Of a DNA stretch of 64,000 nt, positions 23,619-32,095 are shown piece after piece. This DNA comes from Plantibacter flavus. GTDB lineage: Bacteria; Actinomycetota; Actinomycetes; Actinomycetales; Microbacteriaceae. The DNA lies in NCBI RefSeq assembly GCF_002024505.1, contig NZ_CP019402.1:372001-436000 (forward strand). Direction: 5' to 3'. How positions within the stretch are numbered: position 1 is the stretch's first letter; the number at the start of each line of letters is the position of its first letter. A model generated the notes under the pieces. It did no database searches. It was not told the DNA's origin and worked only from the letters and a program-made list of their open reading frames with translations. Made by a program: the position numbers and the translations under genes.

Positions 23619-23903
23619 TCAGTCCTGGTCGGCGTCGAGCTGGTCGCGGAGGCCCTGGTTGATGTCCTCGAGGTCGAGCACGCGAGCGATGCCGGCGAGG
23701 TTGACGCCGTCGTCACGGAGATCCGTGACGCGCTTGAGTCGCTCGATGTCGTCCTCGCTGTAGCGCCGGGTGCCACCCTCGGTCCGCGACGGGGTGAGGA
23801 GGCCTTTGCTCTCGAAGAGCCGCAGCGACGCCTCCGGGACGCCGACGAGCTGGGCCGCGACGGCGATGCCGTACACGGGTGTCGTGCCGTCACGATCGGC
23901 CAT
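23619..23903 (-). CDS. Small MerR-type regulator paired with hsp20
   Basis: 94 aa: a MerR helix-turn-helix and wing (VYGIAVAAQLVGVPEASLRLFESKGLL, then RTEGGTRRYSEDDIERLKRV) plus a short dimer helix, with no sensor domain. HspR repressors have this layout. Divergent from hsp20, with two overlapping palindromes between them. These do not match the HspR HAIR box, so I call it HspR-like rather than HspR. AAAGGAAA precedes the ATG. Confidence 0.85.
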   Translation of the reverse strand: MADRDGTTPVYGIAVAAQLVGVPEASLRLFESKGLLTPSRTEGGTRRYSEDDIERLKRVTDLRDDGVNLAGIARVLDLEDINQGLRDQLDADQD

Positions 23904-23926
23904 GCTTGAGATTTCCTTTGAACGGG

Positions 23927-23996
23927 TTGCAACGGATCGGGTCTCGGATGTATAAAAAATCTACACCACGAAGTGTAGATCTGAACCCTCAGATCT
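23927..23996 (+). promoter_or_regulatory. hsp20 promoter with two overlapping palindromes
   Basis: TTGCAA (23927-23932) and TATAAA (23951-23956), 18 bp apart, form a good -35/-10 pair toward hsp20. Just downstream, ATCTACAC and GTGTAGAT form 8-bp perfect arms (23959-23980); overlapping them, AGATCTGAACCCTCAGATCT is a second perfect palindrome (23977-23996). The sites are placed to block transcription start and the divergent regulator promoter. Confidence covers the promoter and operator together. Confidence 0.7.
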
Positions 23997-24063
23997 GACA
24001 CTTCCGGGCACTGACAATCGATGAGCCCGATCCGTCATCGGGCGACAGGGAAGGAGAACACCC

Positions 24064-24489
24064 ATGGCAATGACCCTCGATCCCATCAGCCAGCTCGACC
24101 GCTTCGCGGCCTCCGTACTGGACTCCGTGCGCGCACCCCGGCCCATGCCGGTGGACCTCTTCCGCGACGGCGACCGGTACATGATGGTCGCCGACCTCCC
24201 CGGCATCGACCCCGGATCCATCGACGTCGACGTCGACGGTGGTCAGCTCACCATCCGTGCCCAGCGCACGGCCGACAGCCGCGAGGGTGTCCGCTGGCTC
24301 GCACGCGAGCGCGGTGGTGGCCACTTCCTGCGGCAGTTCACGCTCGGCGAGGGCGTCGACCTCGACGGCATCACCGCGTCCTACGACAGCGGTGTGCTCT
24401 CCGTGATCATCCCGGTGAGCGAGCGCGCGAAGCCGCGGAAGATCACCGTCGACTCCACGACCGACCACCCGCAGTCGATCAACGCCTGA
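24064..24489 (+). CDS. Hsp20 / small heat-shock protein
   Basis: 141 aa. Alpha-crystallin domain from about residue 30 to 130, with MPVDLFRDGDRYMMVADLPGIDP and the diagnostic strand GVLSVIIPVSERAKPRKI; the VIIPV near the end corresponds to the GVL/IXI region that assembles oligomers. The N-terminal arm is short. AAGGAGAA precedes the ATG. An ATP-independent holdase that keeps unfolded proteins soluble. Under the palindromic promoter shared with the MerR-type regulator and followed by a strong terminator. Confidence 0.95.
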   Translation: MAMTLDPISQLDRFAASVLDSVRAPRPMPVDLFRDGDRYMMVADLPGIDPGSIDVDVDGGQLTIRAQRTADSREGVRWLARERGGGHFLRQFTLGEGVDLDGITASYDSGVLSVIIPVSERAKPRKITVDSTTDHPQSINA

Positions 24490-24515
24490 CCGGAGCTCGA
24501 CGCCTGACCGGAGCA

Positions 24516-24552
24516 CGAACGCCCCGCCCACGATCCGTGGGCGGGGCGTTCG
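24516..24552 (+). terminator. Terminator after hsp20
   Basis: Perfect 17-bp arms CGAACGCCCCGCCCACG and CGTGGGCGGGGCGTTCG around a 3-base ATC centre, 27 bp after the hsp20 stop. Confidence 0.85.
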
Positions 24553-24587
24553 CCCGTGTGCGACCCGGCGGTCGGCATACTGGTGCC

Positions 24588-24914
24588 ATGTCCCGCGTCC
24601 AACGCATCCTCGGAGCGTCCGCCCTGCTCGTGATCGCCGCGTTCGGGCTGTCGATCGCGGCGACGCAGACCACGATGACCTGGTACCAGGCGCCGGGCGC
24701 CGACGGCCTGGCGACGAAACAGACCGCCGTGTTCGAGCCGGCGGTGGTCGGCACCGTGATCGCCGCCGTGGCGGTGCTGGCACTCCTGGCCCACCTGATC
24801 CTCGTGATCCGTCGTGCCGTGCCTCGGGTGCAGTGGGTCGTCGCCATCGCGCTCACCGTCGTCGCGGTGATCGCCGCGGTCCTCGTGTCCATCGCGGACC
24901 GGCCGGTGTTCTAG
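24588..24914 (+). CDS. Small three-helix membrane protein, unknown
   Basis: 108 aa. Three predicted membrane helices: LGASALLVIAAFGLSIAAT, VVGTVIAAVAVLALLAHLIL and VVAIALTVVAVIAAVLVSIA. The first loop is extracytoplasmic and holds TWYQAPGADG. No family recognised. The ATG at 24588 follows the hsp20 terminator by 35 bp, so it needs its own promoter. It converges with the lipoprotein gene 12 bp beyond its stop. Confidence 0.7.
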   Translation: MSRVQRILGASALLVIAAFGLSIAATQTTMTWYQAPGADGLATKQTAVFEPAVVGTVIAAVAVLALLAHLILVIRRAVPRVQWVVAIALTVVAVIAAVLVSIADRPVF

Positions 24915-24926
24915 CGCACGTCGACC

Positions 24927-25913
24927 TCAGCTGAGCAGTTCGGCCAGGAGGGCCCGAATGGTCTCTTCGCTCGCCCCGGGTGCCTGCAGCCGCACCCAGT
25001 CGTCGCCACGTCGAGCCTGTGCCGAGTGCTCGCTCCCGGCCGAGTCCACGGGGCTGACCGGACTGTCCTGGCGAAGCACCCAGGCGCCTCCGGGGAGCAC
25101 TGTGAACCGGATGAGCTCGCGGGAGTCCGCGGACAGCAGCCGGCAGTCGAGCCCACCGACGCGCTGGAGCGAGTCCTGCGCGAGGTGGTAGCTCGGTGTC
25201 GCGGTGCTCACGTAGCTCGCGCCGGTGGCGGCTGCACCGAGTCGGGCCACCGCGGTGTCCACCGGCAGCGTCGTGGCGCACGAGCGCGAGGTGGGTGCCG
25301 ACGACGACGGGGACTCGGCGGGAGCCGGAACCGGGGCTGCCGCGAGCACCGCCCGGGCGAGCTCCTCCGTGCGGGTTCCGGCCGGGTCGTCGAGCCCTGC
25401 CGCATCGACCTCGATGAACCGCTCGCCGTCGAGGGCGTGGACGGAGCAGGCGCCGTCCGAGCACATCGTCCCGTTGATCTCGCCGACGCTGTCACGCCAG
25501 TCGGTGTGCTCGTACCAGTGGTTGAAGGTGGCCCAGTGGTCGACGCCGTCTCCGACGAGTCGGACGGTCAGTGAGGTGCCGGCCGCTTCGTCGGCCCAGG
25601 CGCAAATGCTGCCGCCGTCCTGCAGGACCGGGGCGTCGTCGATGGTGAGCGGTCGCGGCGCGGCTGTGTTGCCCAGGAGGGATGCGACCTCCGCGTCGGG
25701 GACGAGCGCGTCGCAGGCGAGCCCCGGGAAGGCGGACGTCGGCGGGGGTGGGAGCGCCGCCGATGAAGTCGGTGCGGATCCGGGCGGGGTCTCGGTGGGC
25801 ACCCCCGACCGTGGCGCGCTACACGCTGTGAGGACGCCCAGCAGCGCGGCGATCGTGAGGACGCGTGCGCCACGTGCGACCGCGTGCGCCGTTCGACTCA
25901 GCCCACTGCTCAT
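24927..25913 (-). CDS. Two-domain secreted lipoprotein (DUF3558-like)
   Basis: 328 aa. Signal peptide to about residue 30 with lipobox LTAC; then a Pro/Ser linker (35-60) and two similar domains. Each opens with a Cys (LACDALVPDAEVASLLG and SCATTLPVDTAVARLGA), holds a second (SICAWA; LDCRLL) and an aromatic-rich middle. An extra Cys pair CSDGAC sits in the first. This resembles a duplicated DUF3558-type domain of actinobacterial lipoproteins. The ATG overlaps the SseB-like stop (ATGA), so the two are co-translated. Function unknown. Confidence 0.8.
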   Translation of the reverse strand: MSSGLSRTAHAVARGARVLTIAALLGVLTACSAPRSGVPTETPPGSAPTSSAALPPPPTSAFPGLACDALVPDAEVASLLGNTAAPRPLTIDDAPVLQDGGSICAWADEAAGTSLTVRLVGDGVDHWATFNHWYEHTDWRDSVGEINGTMCSDGACSVHALDGERFIEVDAAGLDDPAGTRTEELARAVLAAAPVPAPAESPSSSAPTSRSCATTLPVDTAVARLGAAATGASYVSTATPSYHLAQDSLQRVGGLDCRLLSADSRELIRFTVLPGGAWVLRQDSPVSPVDSAGSEHSAQARRGDDWVRLQAPGASEETIRALLAELLS

Positions 25914-26665
25914 CGTCGCCGGAACAGCCCTCGCTTGCGGCGGTGGAACGGCGGGACACCACTCAGGAGATGCTTCGCACCCGGCGCGACGTACATGACG
26001 TCGATCGGCACGCTGGCCGAGTACGTCGCGAGGGCCCGTGCGAGGGGACCGCTGATCGTCTCACGGGCGGTCGGGGCGCCGACGATGACGAGGAGGTAGC
26101 ACTCGTCGAACGTCCCGCCCTCCTGCGGGGTGACTTTCCAGCCCAGCACCGCTTCGTCGACCTCGCTGTGCTCGGCGAGGACCGCGGTCAGCGTCTCGGT
26201 CATCCCTGGTGGGATGCGAGCCGGCTGTCCCACCATGACCTCGGTCTCGCGCTCGACGACGCGCGGTGTGAGCACCGCCTCGCCGTCGAGCAGCTGGGCG
26301 ATCTCGCCCGGGAGGAACTCCTTGCCATGCGTGGAATGCGGGTTCAGGACCAGCCTCGCGCCTCGGGTCATCTGCCACAGGACGCGGCAGGGGAGGGCGA
26401 GGAGGTGCTGTTCGAACGACGGGACGACCTGGAGTGTCTCCTGGAAGCGCGCCTTCGAGGTGTAGAACGGCTGCACCGAGCTGCCGTCCGAGTCGAGGAG
26501 GTCCGCCAGGGTCGCCATGCCGTCGTCGGTCACGGTCCCCGCCACGATCACGGTGCTCTCGAGGAGCGCCGTCAGGAACGCAGGGGCGTTCGAGCGGTCG
26601 TTCGCGGCTGCGGCGAGGAGGGCTTCGATCTCGGGAGCGTCTGATGCGTCGTCGGCGGCAGGCAT
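25910..26665 (-). CDS. SseB-family protein
   Basis: 251 aa from the ATG at 26665. N-terminal SseB domain: EIEALLAAAANDRSNAPAFLTALLES, then AFEQHLL-type segment VPSFEQHLLALPCRVLWQM and LVLNPHSTHGKEFLPGEIAQLL. The C-terminal SseB-C-like domain has ETLTAVLAEHSEVDEAVLGW and CYLLVIVGAPTARETISGPL. A basic tail ends FHRRKRGLFRRR. SseB proteins were named for serine sensitivity and are also linked to secretion systems; no specific role is assignable. It overlaps the downstream lipoprotein gene by ATGA. Confidence 0.82.
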   Translation of the reverse strand: MPAADDASDAPEIEALLAAAANDRSNAPAFLTALLESTVIVAGTVTDDGMATLADLLDSDGSSVQPFYTSKARFQETLQVVPSFEQHLLALPCRVLWQMTRGARLVLNPHSTHGKEFLPGEIAQLLDGEAVLTPRVVERETEVMVGQPARIPPGMTETLTAVLAEHSEVDEAVLGWKVTPQEGGTFDECYLLVIVGAPTARETISGPLARALATYSASVPIDVMYVAPGAKHLLSGVPPFHRRKRGLFRRR

Positions 26666-26705
26666 GCCAGCAGCGTATCCCGGCCGCGCGGGAGGGTGCG
26701 CGTGC

Positions 26706-27398
26706 TCAGCAGCAGTCGCAGGTGTCCGTGTTCTCCGAGGTGAGCGATGAGACCGGCCGCTTGCACGCGTCTCCACGCCAGGCTTCGACGCCCTCACGGA
26801 CCGCGAAGCCGGCGATGACGAGGCCGGCGACGCCGTCCGCCCAGGCCCAGCCGAGGGTGCTGTTGAGGACCAGCCCGATGAGGACCGCGGCCGACAGGTA
26901 GGAGCAGATGAGCGTCTGCTTCGAGTCGGCGATGGCGGAGGCGGAGCCGAGTTCCTTGCCGGTCCGGCGCTCGAACAGCGAGAACGCCGGCATGATCACG
27001 ACGCTGACCGCCGCGAGGACGATGCCGACGGTCGAGTGCTGGACCTCGGCGAACCCGAGCAGCGAGCGGGCGGCGTCGACGCTCACGAACGCGGCGAGGC
27101 CGAAGAACGACAGGGCGATCACCCGGAGGGCGACCCGTTCCCGACGATGGGGATCGGGGCTCGAGAACTGCCAGGCGACCGCGGCGGCGGACAGGACCTC
27201 GACGATCGAGTCGAGACCGAAGCCGACGAGGGCTGCCGATGAGGCGACGGTCCCGGCCGACAGGGCGACGATGGCCTCGACGACGTTGTAGGCGATGGTC
27301 GCCGCGACGATCCAGCGGATCCGGCGCTGCAGCGTCGCGCGTCTGGCGGGGCTCAGCTGGGCGCGGAGACGGGGGCTCGGCAGGCCGACGGTGCTCAC
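26706..27398 (-). CDS. Cation diffusion facilitator (CDF) metal exporter
   Basis: 230 aa from a GTG overlapping the ArsR stop (GTGA). Six membrane helices; the metal site of helix II is in AALVGFGLDSIVEVLSAAAV and that of helix V in SASAIADSKQTLICSYLSAA. The usual cytoplasmic C-terminal domain is missing: the protein ends soon after helix VI with the Cys-rich CDCC tail. CDF proteins export Zn2+, Cd2+, Fe2+ or Mn2+ against protons. Coupling to a Cys-rich ArsR sensor suggests Cd/Pb/Zn. Confidence 0.9.
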   Translation of the reverse strand: MSTVGLPSPRLRAQLSPARRATLQRRIRWIVAATIAYNVVEAIVALSAGTVASSAALVGFGLDSIVEVLSAAAVAWQFSSPDPHRRERVALRVIALSFFGLAAFVSVDAARSLLGFAEVQHSTVGIVLAAVSVVIMPAFSLFERRTGKELGSASAIADSKQTLICSYLSAAVLIGLVLNSTLGWAWADGVAGLVIAGFAVREGVEAWRGDACKRPVSSLTSENTDTCDCC

Positions 27399-27742
27399 GC
27401 GCAGGTGCAGCTCTCACCCGAGCAGCAGGCGGGATCGACGACCAGGACGAGCCGGAGGAGGTCGTCGAGCGCCGGCGCCAGGTGGCTGTCCGCCAGGCGG
27501 TACCAGGTGTTGCGTCCTTCCTTGACGCCTTCGACGAGGCCGCAGCCGCGGAGACAGGCGAGCTGGTTCGACATGACCTGTCGGGAGACGCCGAGTGCGT
27601 CCGCGAGGTCGGAGGGGAAGGCCGGTGCCTCGCGCAGGGTCAGGAGGATGCGTGCCCGGGTCTCGTCGGACAGAGCGTGCCCCAGCCTCGCGAGTGCGGC
27701 GGTGTGCGTCAGGGTCGCGGTCGGCGTGATGGTGTCGGTCAC
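27395..27742 (-). CDS. ArsR-family metal sensor, CmtR-like
   Basis: 115 aa. Winged helix with recognition helix SRQVMSNQLACLRGCGLVEG: the CLRGC pair fits the Cd/Pb site of CmtR, which uses two Cys in this helix plus C-terminal Cys. The C-terminus here ends ACCSGESCTCA, supplying more ligands. GTG start at 27742 without Shine-Dalgarno; a possible -10 (TACTAT on the minus strand) sits 7 bases upstream, so the message may be leaderless. It overlaps the CDF gene and probably represses both until metal binds. Confidence 0.87.
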   Translation of the reverse strand: MTDTITPTATLTHTAALARLGHALSDETRARILLTLREAPAFPSDLADALGVSRQVMSNQLACLRGCGLVEGVKEGRNTWYRLADSHLAPALDDLLRLVLVVDPACCSGESCTCA

Positions 27743-27748
27743 GCGAAC

Positions 27749-27771
27749 GATAGTACACGAAATGCTGTATC
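27749..27771. promoter_or_regulatory. Candidate ArsR/CmtR operator
   Basis: An imperfect palindrome from GATAGTACA to TGCTGTATC around CGAAA. It covers the likely -10 element of the arsR-like gene, the standard place for repression by this family. Confidence 0.45.
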
Positions 27772-27942
27772 AATCGAGCGTCGCGGTCGCCCGAACAGCC
27801 GCGTTAGGCGAGGCGAAACGCTGGCAATCGGGCGTCTCGGCTTGCCGCCGCCGCATCGCGCTGGCAACGTTGACGGGTCCTCGCGGCATGGCGCCCGAAC
27901 GCATCTCCGCGTCCAGGACGCATCACAGGAAGACCCCGCGAC

Positions 27943-28506
27943 ATGACGTTCTGGCCGCTGCTCCTCATCGCGCTCGGCGTCTCCGCCGACGCCTTCGCCG
28001 TCGCCCTCACCAAGGGCCTGCACATGCGGCGGTTCAACGTGCGTCACGCCCTCGTGATCGCGGGCACCTTCGGGCTGTTCCAAGCGGTCATGCCGCTCGT
28101 CGGCTGGTTCCTCGGCACGCAGTTCGCGCGGTACATCACGGAGGTCGACCACTGGGTCGCCTTCGGCCTGCTCGCCGTCGTCGGCGGCAAGATGCTCTGG
28201 GAGGCGTTCTCGAGCCACGAGGACACCGAGGTCGACTCCGACCGCATCGACGTCCGCCGGCTCCTCGTCCTCGCGCTCGCCACGAGCATCGACGCGCTCG
28301 CCATCGGCATCACGCTCGCGTTCCTGCCCGGCTCGATCCTCGAAGCCGTCGTCCTCATCGGACTGACGACCTTCGTGCTCGCCTTCCTGGGCGTCTTCAT
28401 CGGCCGTCGCGTCGGTCAGCGCTTCGGCAAGCCGGCGGAGATCGCCGGTGGTGTCATCCTGATCCTCATCGGCACCAAGATCCTCATCGACCACCTCACC
28501 GCGTAG
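27943..28506 (+). CDS. mntP: Manganese efflux pump MntP
   Basis: 187 aa, full MntP length. Six membrane helices with the two acidic repeats: LLLIALGVSADAFAVALTKG near the N-terminus and VLALATSIDALAIGITLAFLP at about 110, each with the conserved Asp of the metal path. Exports Mn2+. The 170-bp leader (27776-27942) is GC-rich; I looked for the yybP-ykoY manganese riboswitch core and did not find it. Converges on the sugar porter gene, 7 bp apart. Confidence 0.93.
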   Translation: MTFWPLLLIALGVSADAFAVALTKGLHMRRFNVRHALVIAGTFGLFQAVMPLVGWFLGTQFARYITEVDHWVAFGLLAVVGGKMLWEAFSSHEDTEVDSDRIDVRRLLVLALATSIDALAIGITLAFLPGSILEAVVLIGLTTFVLAFLGVFIGRRVGQRFGKPAEIAGGVILILIGTKILIDHLTA

Positions 28507-28513
28507 TCGGAGG

Positions 28514-29956
28514 TCACCGCTTCCGGGTGAAGATCGCGCCGGTCGACACGTCCTCACCGAGCGCCTCGAGGCTCCGCCCACGCGTCTCGGGCACCTGGGT
28601 GGCGACGAACAGGAGCGCGAGCGCGCCGACACCCGCGAAGAGGAAGAAGGTCCCGGTGATGCCGAGGCCGTCGACGAGCGACGGGAAGTACAGCGCCAGG
28701 AACCCGTTGGCGACCCAGAGCATGAAGATCGAGACGCCCATGCCGAGGCCGCGCATCCGGAGCGGGAAGACCTCGGCGAGGTAGACCCAGACAGCCACGT
28801 TGAGGAACGTCTGCATGGAGCCGACGAACACGACCACGAGGAACAGGATGACCCATGGACGCATCGGGTCGCCCGGCTCGAGCACCATCGACGAGAAGCC
28901 GATGAGCAGATGGCACGCGGTCGTGAGTGAGAAGCCGATGACGAACGTCTTCCGTCGGTCGAGACGGTCCATGTAGGTGAGGGCGATGAAGCCGCCGACG
29001 ACGGCGATGATGCCGGGCGCGATGTTGGCGATAAGCGCGGCGCTCTCGTCGAAACCCGACTCCACGAGCACGGTCTGCCCGTAGTACATGATCGAGTTGA
29101 TCCCGGTGAGCTGCTGGGCGATCCCGACGCCGACACCGACGAGCAGGATGCGCACGAGCCACGGGTTGCGGAGGACGGCCCAGAGCCCGATCCGGTGTTC
29201 GTCGCGCTGCGCGGTGATGGACGCCTCCACCTCCGCGAGTTCGGCGACGGCGCGGTCGTCGGAGCGGACGGTCCGCAGTACGTCCAGCGCGTCCTCGCGG
29301 CGACCGTGGTCGACGAGCCAGCGTGGTGACTCGGGCATCCGCAGCATGCCGACGAACAGGGCGACCGCGGGCAGGGCGCAGACGGCGAACATGATGCGCC
29401 ACACGCTCGTGTGCTCGCTGAACACGGTGCCGATGACGGCGTTGATCACGAACGCCGACAGCTGTCCGAGGACGATCGCGACCTCGTTCCGGCCGGTGAT
29501 CGACCCTCGGATCTCGTACGGAGCGAGCTCCGCCAGGTAGACCGGGACGACGGCGGAGGCACCGCCGACGGCCAGTCCGAGGAGCACGCGACCGGCGACG
29601 AGCAACTCGACGTTCGGCGAGCAGACGACCACGAGCGTCCCGACGAAGAAGAGCACCGCCAGCACGATGATGCTCCGCCGCCGGCCCCACGCGTCCGACA
29701 CCCGGCCGCCGAGCAGCGCACCGACGGCGGCCGCGAAGACGAGCGAGCTCGTGACGATGCCCTCCGTGAACGGGGTGAGCCCGAGCTCGGCGGTCATCGG
29801 ACGCAGCGCCCCGTTGATCACGCCGGTGTCGTAGCCGAAGAGCAACCCGCCGAAACAAGCGACGATCGAGATCAGGCCGAGGTGGCGGCGGTGCGGCCCG
29901 GGCGTGAGGGCAGGCAGCGCGCTCGCCGTCTGTCGGGCTGTGGGGGATCCGGCCAT
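28514..29956 (-). CDS. MFS sugar porter (sugar:H+ symporter)
   Basis: 480 aa; the ATG at 29956 has GAGGAAG 5 bases upstream. Twelve membrane helices with sugar-porter signatures: GLLFGYDTGVINGAL in helix 1, GRVLLGLAVGGASAVVPVYL then AELAP, PESPRWLVDHGR after helix 6, QQLTGINSIMYYGQ in helix 7, and VPETRGRSLEAL after helix 12. Imports a monosaccharide or polyol with protons. No sugar-metabolic gene is adjacent, so the substrate is unknown. Confidence 0.93.
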   Translation of the reverse strand: MAGSPTARQTASALPALTPGPHRRHLGLISIVACFGGLLFGYDTGVINGALRPMTAELGLTPFTEGIVTSSLVFAAAVGALLGGRVSDAWGRRRSIIVLAVLFFVGTLVVVCSPNVELLVAGRVLLGLAVGGASAVVPVYLAELAPYEIRGSITGRNEVAIVLGQLSAFVINAVIGTVFSEHTSVWRIMFAVCALPAVALFVGMLRMPESPRWLVDHGRREDALDVLRTVRSDDRAVAELAEVEASITAQRDEHRIGLWAVLRNPWLVRILLVGVGVGIAQQLTGINSIMYYGQTVLVESGFDESAALIANIAPGIIAVVGGFIALTYMDRLDRRKTFVIGFSLTTACHLLIGFSSMVLEPGDPMRPWVILFLVVVFVGSMQTFLNVAVWVYLAEVFPLRMRGLGMGVSIFMLWVANGFLALYFPSLVDGLGITGTFFLFAGVGALALLFVATQVPETRGRSLEALGEDVSTGAIFTRKR

Positions 29957-30020
29957 CGCACTTCCTCGTCTGCTGGGCCCGCGAGCCGGACGGCGTCGTG
30001 GACAGGACGACAGTACCGGT

Positions 30021-30698
30021 TCAGTCGTCGGCGCCCGGCCGCAGCAGGCCGCTCTCGTACGCGAGGATGACGAGCTGGGCGCGGTCATGAGCGGCGACCT
30101 TGGTCATGATGCGGTTCACGTGGGTCTTCGAGGTGTGCGGTGAGATGACGAGGTCGTCGGCGATCTGCTGGTTCGACCGTCCGCGGGCCACGAGGAGCAG
30201 CACCTCGAGTTCCCGCTCGGTGAGCAGCGCCAGCTCGGTGGGGACCGCGCGTGGGCTCGTCGGTTCCCCCGCAGCGACGACGTACTTCGTGATGAGACTC
30301 CGGGTCGCCGCGGGGGACAGGAGAGCGTCGCCGGCGTGCACCGCGCGCACGGCGCGGACGATCTCCTCGGGCTCCGAGCCCTTGCCGATGAAGCCGCTCG
30401 CGCCGGCCCGCAGGGTCGCGACGAGGTTCTCGTCCTCCTCGAACGTGGTGAGGATGAGGACCCGCGTGTCCGAGAGGTCGGGGTCGGTGCAGATCGCCGA
30501 GGTCGCGTCGATGCCGTCGAGCACGGGCATGCGGATGTCCATGAGCACGACGTCCGGTCGCATCTCCTGCGCAAGTGACACCGCCTGCGCGCCGTCGACG
30601 GCTTCGCCCACGACCTCGAGGTCGGCCTCGGACGAGAGGATGTCGGCGACGGCCTGACGGATGAGCGACTGGTCGTCGACGACGAGCACGGTGGTCAT
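30021..30698 (-). CDS. NarL/FixJ-family response regulator
   Basis: 225 aa. Receiver domain with VVDDQSL acidic pair and phosphoacceptor Asp in PDVVLMDIRMPVLDG (residue about 54), then Thr in LILTTFEED and Lys in GFIGKGSEP. C-terminal LuxR helix-turn-helix: LTERELEVLLLVARGRSNQQIADDLVIS. Its start overlaps the histidine-kinase stop (ATGA). Probable target: the ABC exporter pair transcribed divergently from the kinase gene. Confidence 0.93.
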   Translation of the reverse strand: MTTVLVVDDQSLIRQAVADILSSEADLEVVGEAVDGAQAVSLAQEMRPDVVLMDIRMPVLDGIDATSAICTDPDLSDTRVLILTTFEEDENLVATLRAGASGFIGKGSEPEEIVRAVRAVHAGDALLSPAATRSLITKYVVAAGEPTSPRAVPTELALLTERELEVLLLVARGRSNQQIADDLVISPHTSKTHVNRIMTKVAAHDRAQLVILAYESGLLRPGADD

Positions 30699-31930
30699 GC
30701 GGGGGACTCCTCGGGGTGCGTCGGGTGCGCGAGAGTCGGCTCGCCGGTCGGGAGGCTCGCGGACAGCCGCCAGCCGCCCGGAGTCGCGCCGACGTCGACG
30801 GACCCGCGGACGGCGGCGACGCGCTCACGGATGCCGAGGAGTCCGTGTCCGGTGGTCGGCGCCGCGTCGGCCTGCTCACGCGGGACCCCGGGTGCCGTCG
30901 GGTTGCTCACGCTGACGACGATCCTCCCGTTCTCGCCCTCCACGAGCACGTGCGCACGACGCTCAGGACCGTGCTTCAGCGCGTTCGTCAGCCCCTCCTG
31001 GATGACGCGGTACGCGACCATGTCCGTGGCGGTCGACAGCTCCAGTGGGTCTGGGTCGATCCGTGTCGTGATGTCGAGACCCGCGGCCGTGAACTCGGCG
31101 ATCAATGCGTCGAGTCGGTCGAGTCCCGGCTGCGGCAGCGTTCCCCGGGAGCCTGCGCCAGCGCCGTCGCTGTCGCTGCGCAGGACCTCGAGCAGATCAC
31201 CGATCTCGCCGAGCACCGTCCGCGACGCCCGGCGGATCGAGACGAGCGCCTCCTTCGCCTTCTCCGGCCGCGTCTCCAGGGAGCTCGACGCCACCCCGGC
31301 GTTCAGGCTGATCACCGAGATCTGGTGGGCGACGGTGTCGTGGAGGTCCCGCGCGATCCGGAGCCGCTCCTCGGTCACCCGACGCCTCGCCTCTGCCTCG
31401 CGGGTCTGTTCGGCCCGCTCCGCGCGTTCGGTGATCGCCAGGATGTACGCGCGGCGGGACCGCGTCCCGTCTCCGGCCGCGGCGGCGAACGCGATCAGCA
31501 CCGCGAACTGCACCGTCCGCGGATCGAAGCTCCCGATCGACGCGAGCAGGCTGAGGAGGGCGACGGCGACCATCGTCGCGACGGCCGTGATGAGGGTCGT
31601 CCGACGCGCAGAGCGAACGGCCACCCCGAACATCGCGATGGCGGCCGCGACCACGACACCGGGAGCGAGGGTCCCCGTGATCGCCGCTGCCCCGTAACAG
31701 GCGACGACGGCCGCGAGCACCGGGATGGGCCAGTGTCGACGGAGCGGGAGCAGGAGCGCGGGCGCGACGACGAGCGCGACGACGAGTGGGCTGCCCGGAC
31801 GGAACTCCGCGTTGGGGAACGGGATGAACGCCGAGGCGATGATGAGGACCGCGGCCACCACATCGCCCACCCACGCCGGAGGTCTCGGATGCGGATCGCG
31901 CACCCGGTGATCCTGCGTCACGGAGGTCAT
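30695..31930 (-). CDS. DesK/NarX-type sensor histidine kinase
   Basis: 411 aa from the ATG at 31930. N-terminal membrane domain with about five helices and no large extracytoplasmic loop, so it probably senses within the membrane. HisKA_3 phosphoacceptor in ERLRIARDLHDTVAHQISVI (His near residue 205). HATPase core: VIQEGLTNALKHGPERR (N box) and GHGLLGIRERVAAVRGSVDV (G box). Co-translated with the response regulator, and divergent from an ABC exporter by 165 bp. Confidence 0.92.
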   Translation of the reverse strand: MTSVTQDHRVRDPHPRPPAWVGDVVAAVLIIASAFIPFPNAEFRPGSPLVVALVVAPALLLPLRRHWPIPVLAAVVACYGAAAITGTLAPGVVVAAAIAMFGVAVRSARRTTLITAVATMVAVALLSLLASIGSFDPRTVQFAVLIAFAAAAGDGTRSRRAYILAITERAERAEQTREAEARRRVTEERLRIARDLHDTVAHQISVISLNAGVASSSLETRPEKAKEALVSIRRASRTVLGEIGDLLEVLRSDSDGAGAGSRGTLPQPGLDRLDALIAEFTAAGLDITTRIDPDPLELSTATDMVAYRVIQEGLTNALKHGPERRAHVLVEGENGRIVVSVSNPTAPGVPREQADAAPTTGHGLLGIRERVAAVRGSVDVGATPGGWRLSASLPTGEPTLAHPTHPEESPA

Positions 31931-31983
31931 GGGCCCAGTCTGCCGGGAACCGGCGTCCGGCGACTCCTCCGCACGTGGCATTC

Positions 31984-32005
31984 CGCGGTACCACGGACGC
32001 GGTAC
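31984..32005. promoter_or_regulatory. Direct repeat upstream of the ABC operon, possible response-regulator site
   Basis: CGCGGTAC occurs at 31984-31991 and 31998-32005, 14 bp apart, each followed by a CACGG-like stretch, about 90 bp before the ABC ATPase start. A NarL-type dimer could use such a repeat; evidence is positional only. Confidence 0.3.
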
Positions 32006-32095
32006 ACGGGTGTCCGCCGGAGGGGGACGCGTCGGACGGGCGTCGCCGCGAGTCTGGACTGGTGCCGGAGTACCGGCCCCAGACGAGGAGACACC

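Noticed and set aside
22103..24001. Serine hydrolase extended upstream through the MerR-type gene to 632 residues
   Set aside because: The extra N-terminal part is a frame-shifted reading of the MerR gene on the same strand, and the ATG at 23575 begins the family-like sequence.
27776..27942. Possible yybP-ykoY manganese riboswitch before mntP
   Set aside because: The leader is long and structured, but I could not find the conserved core of that riboswitch. CGCTGGCAA occurs twice, which is not enough for a call.
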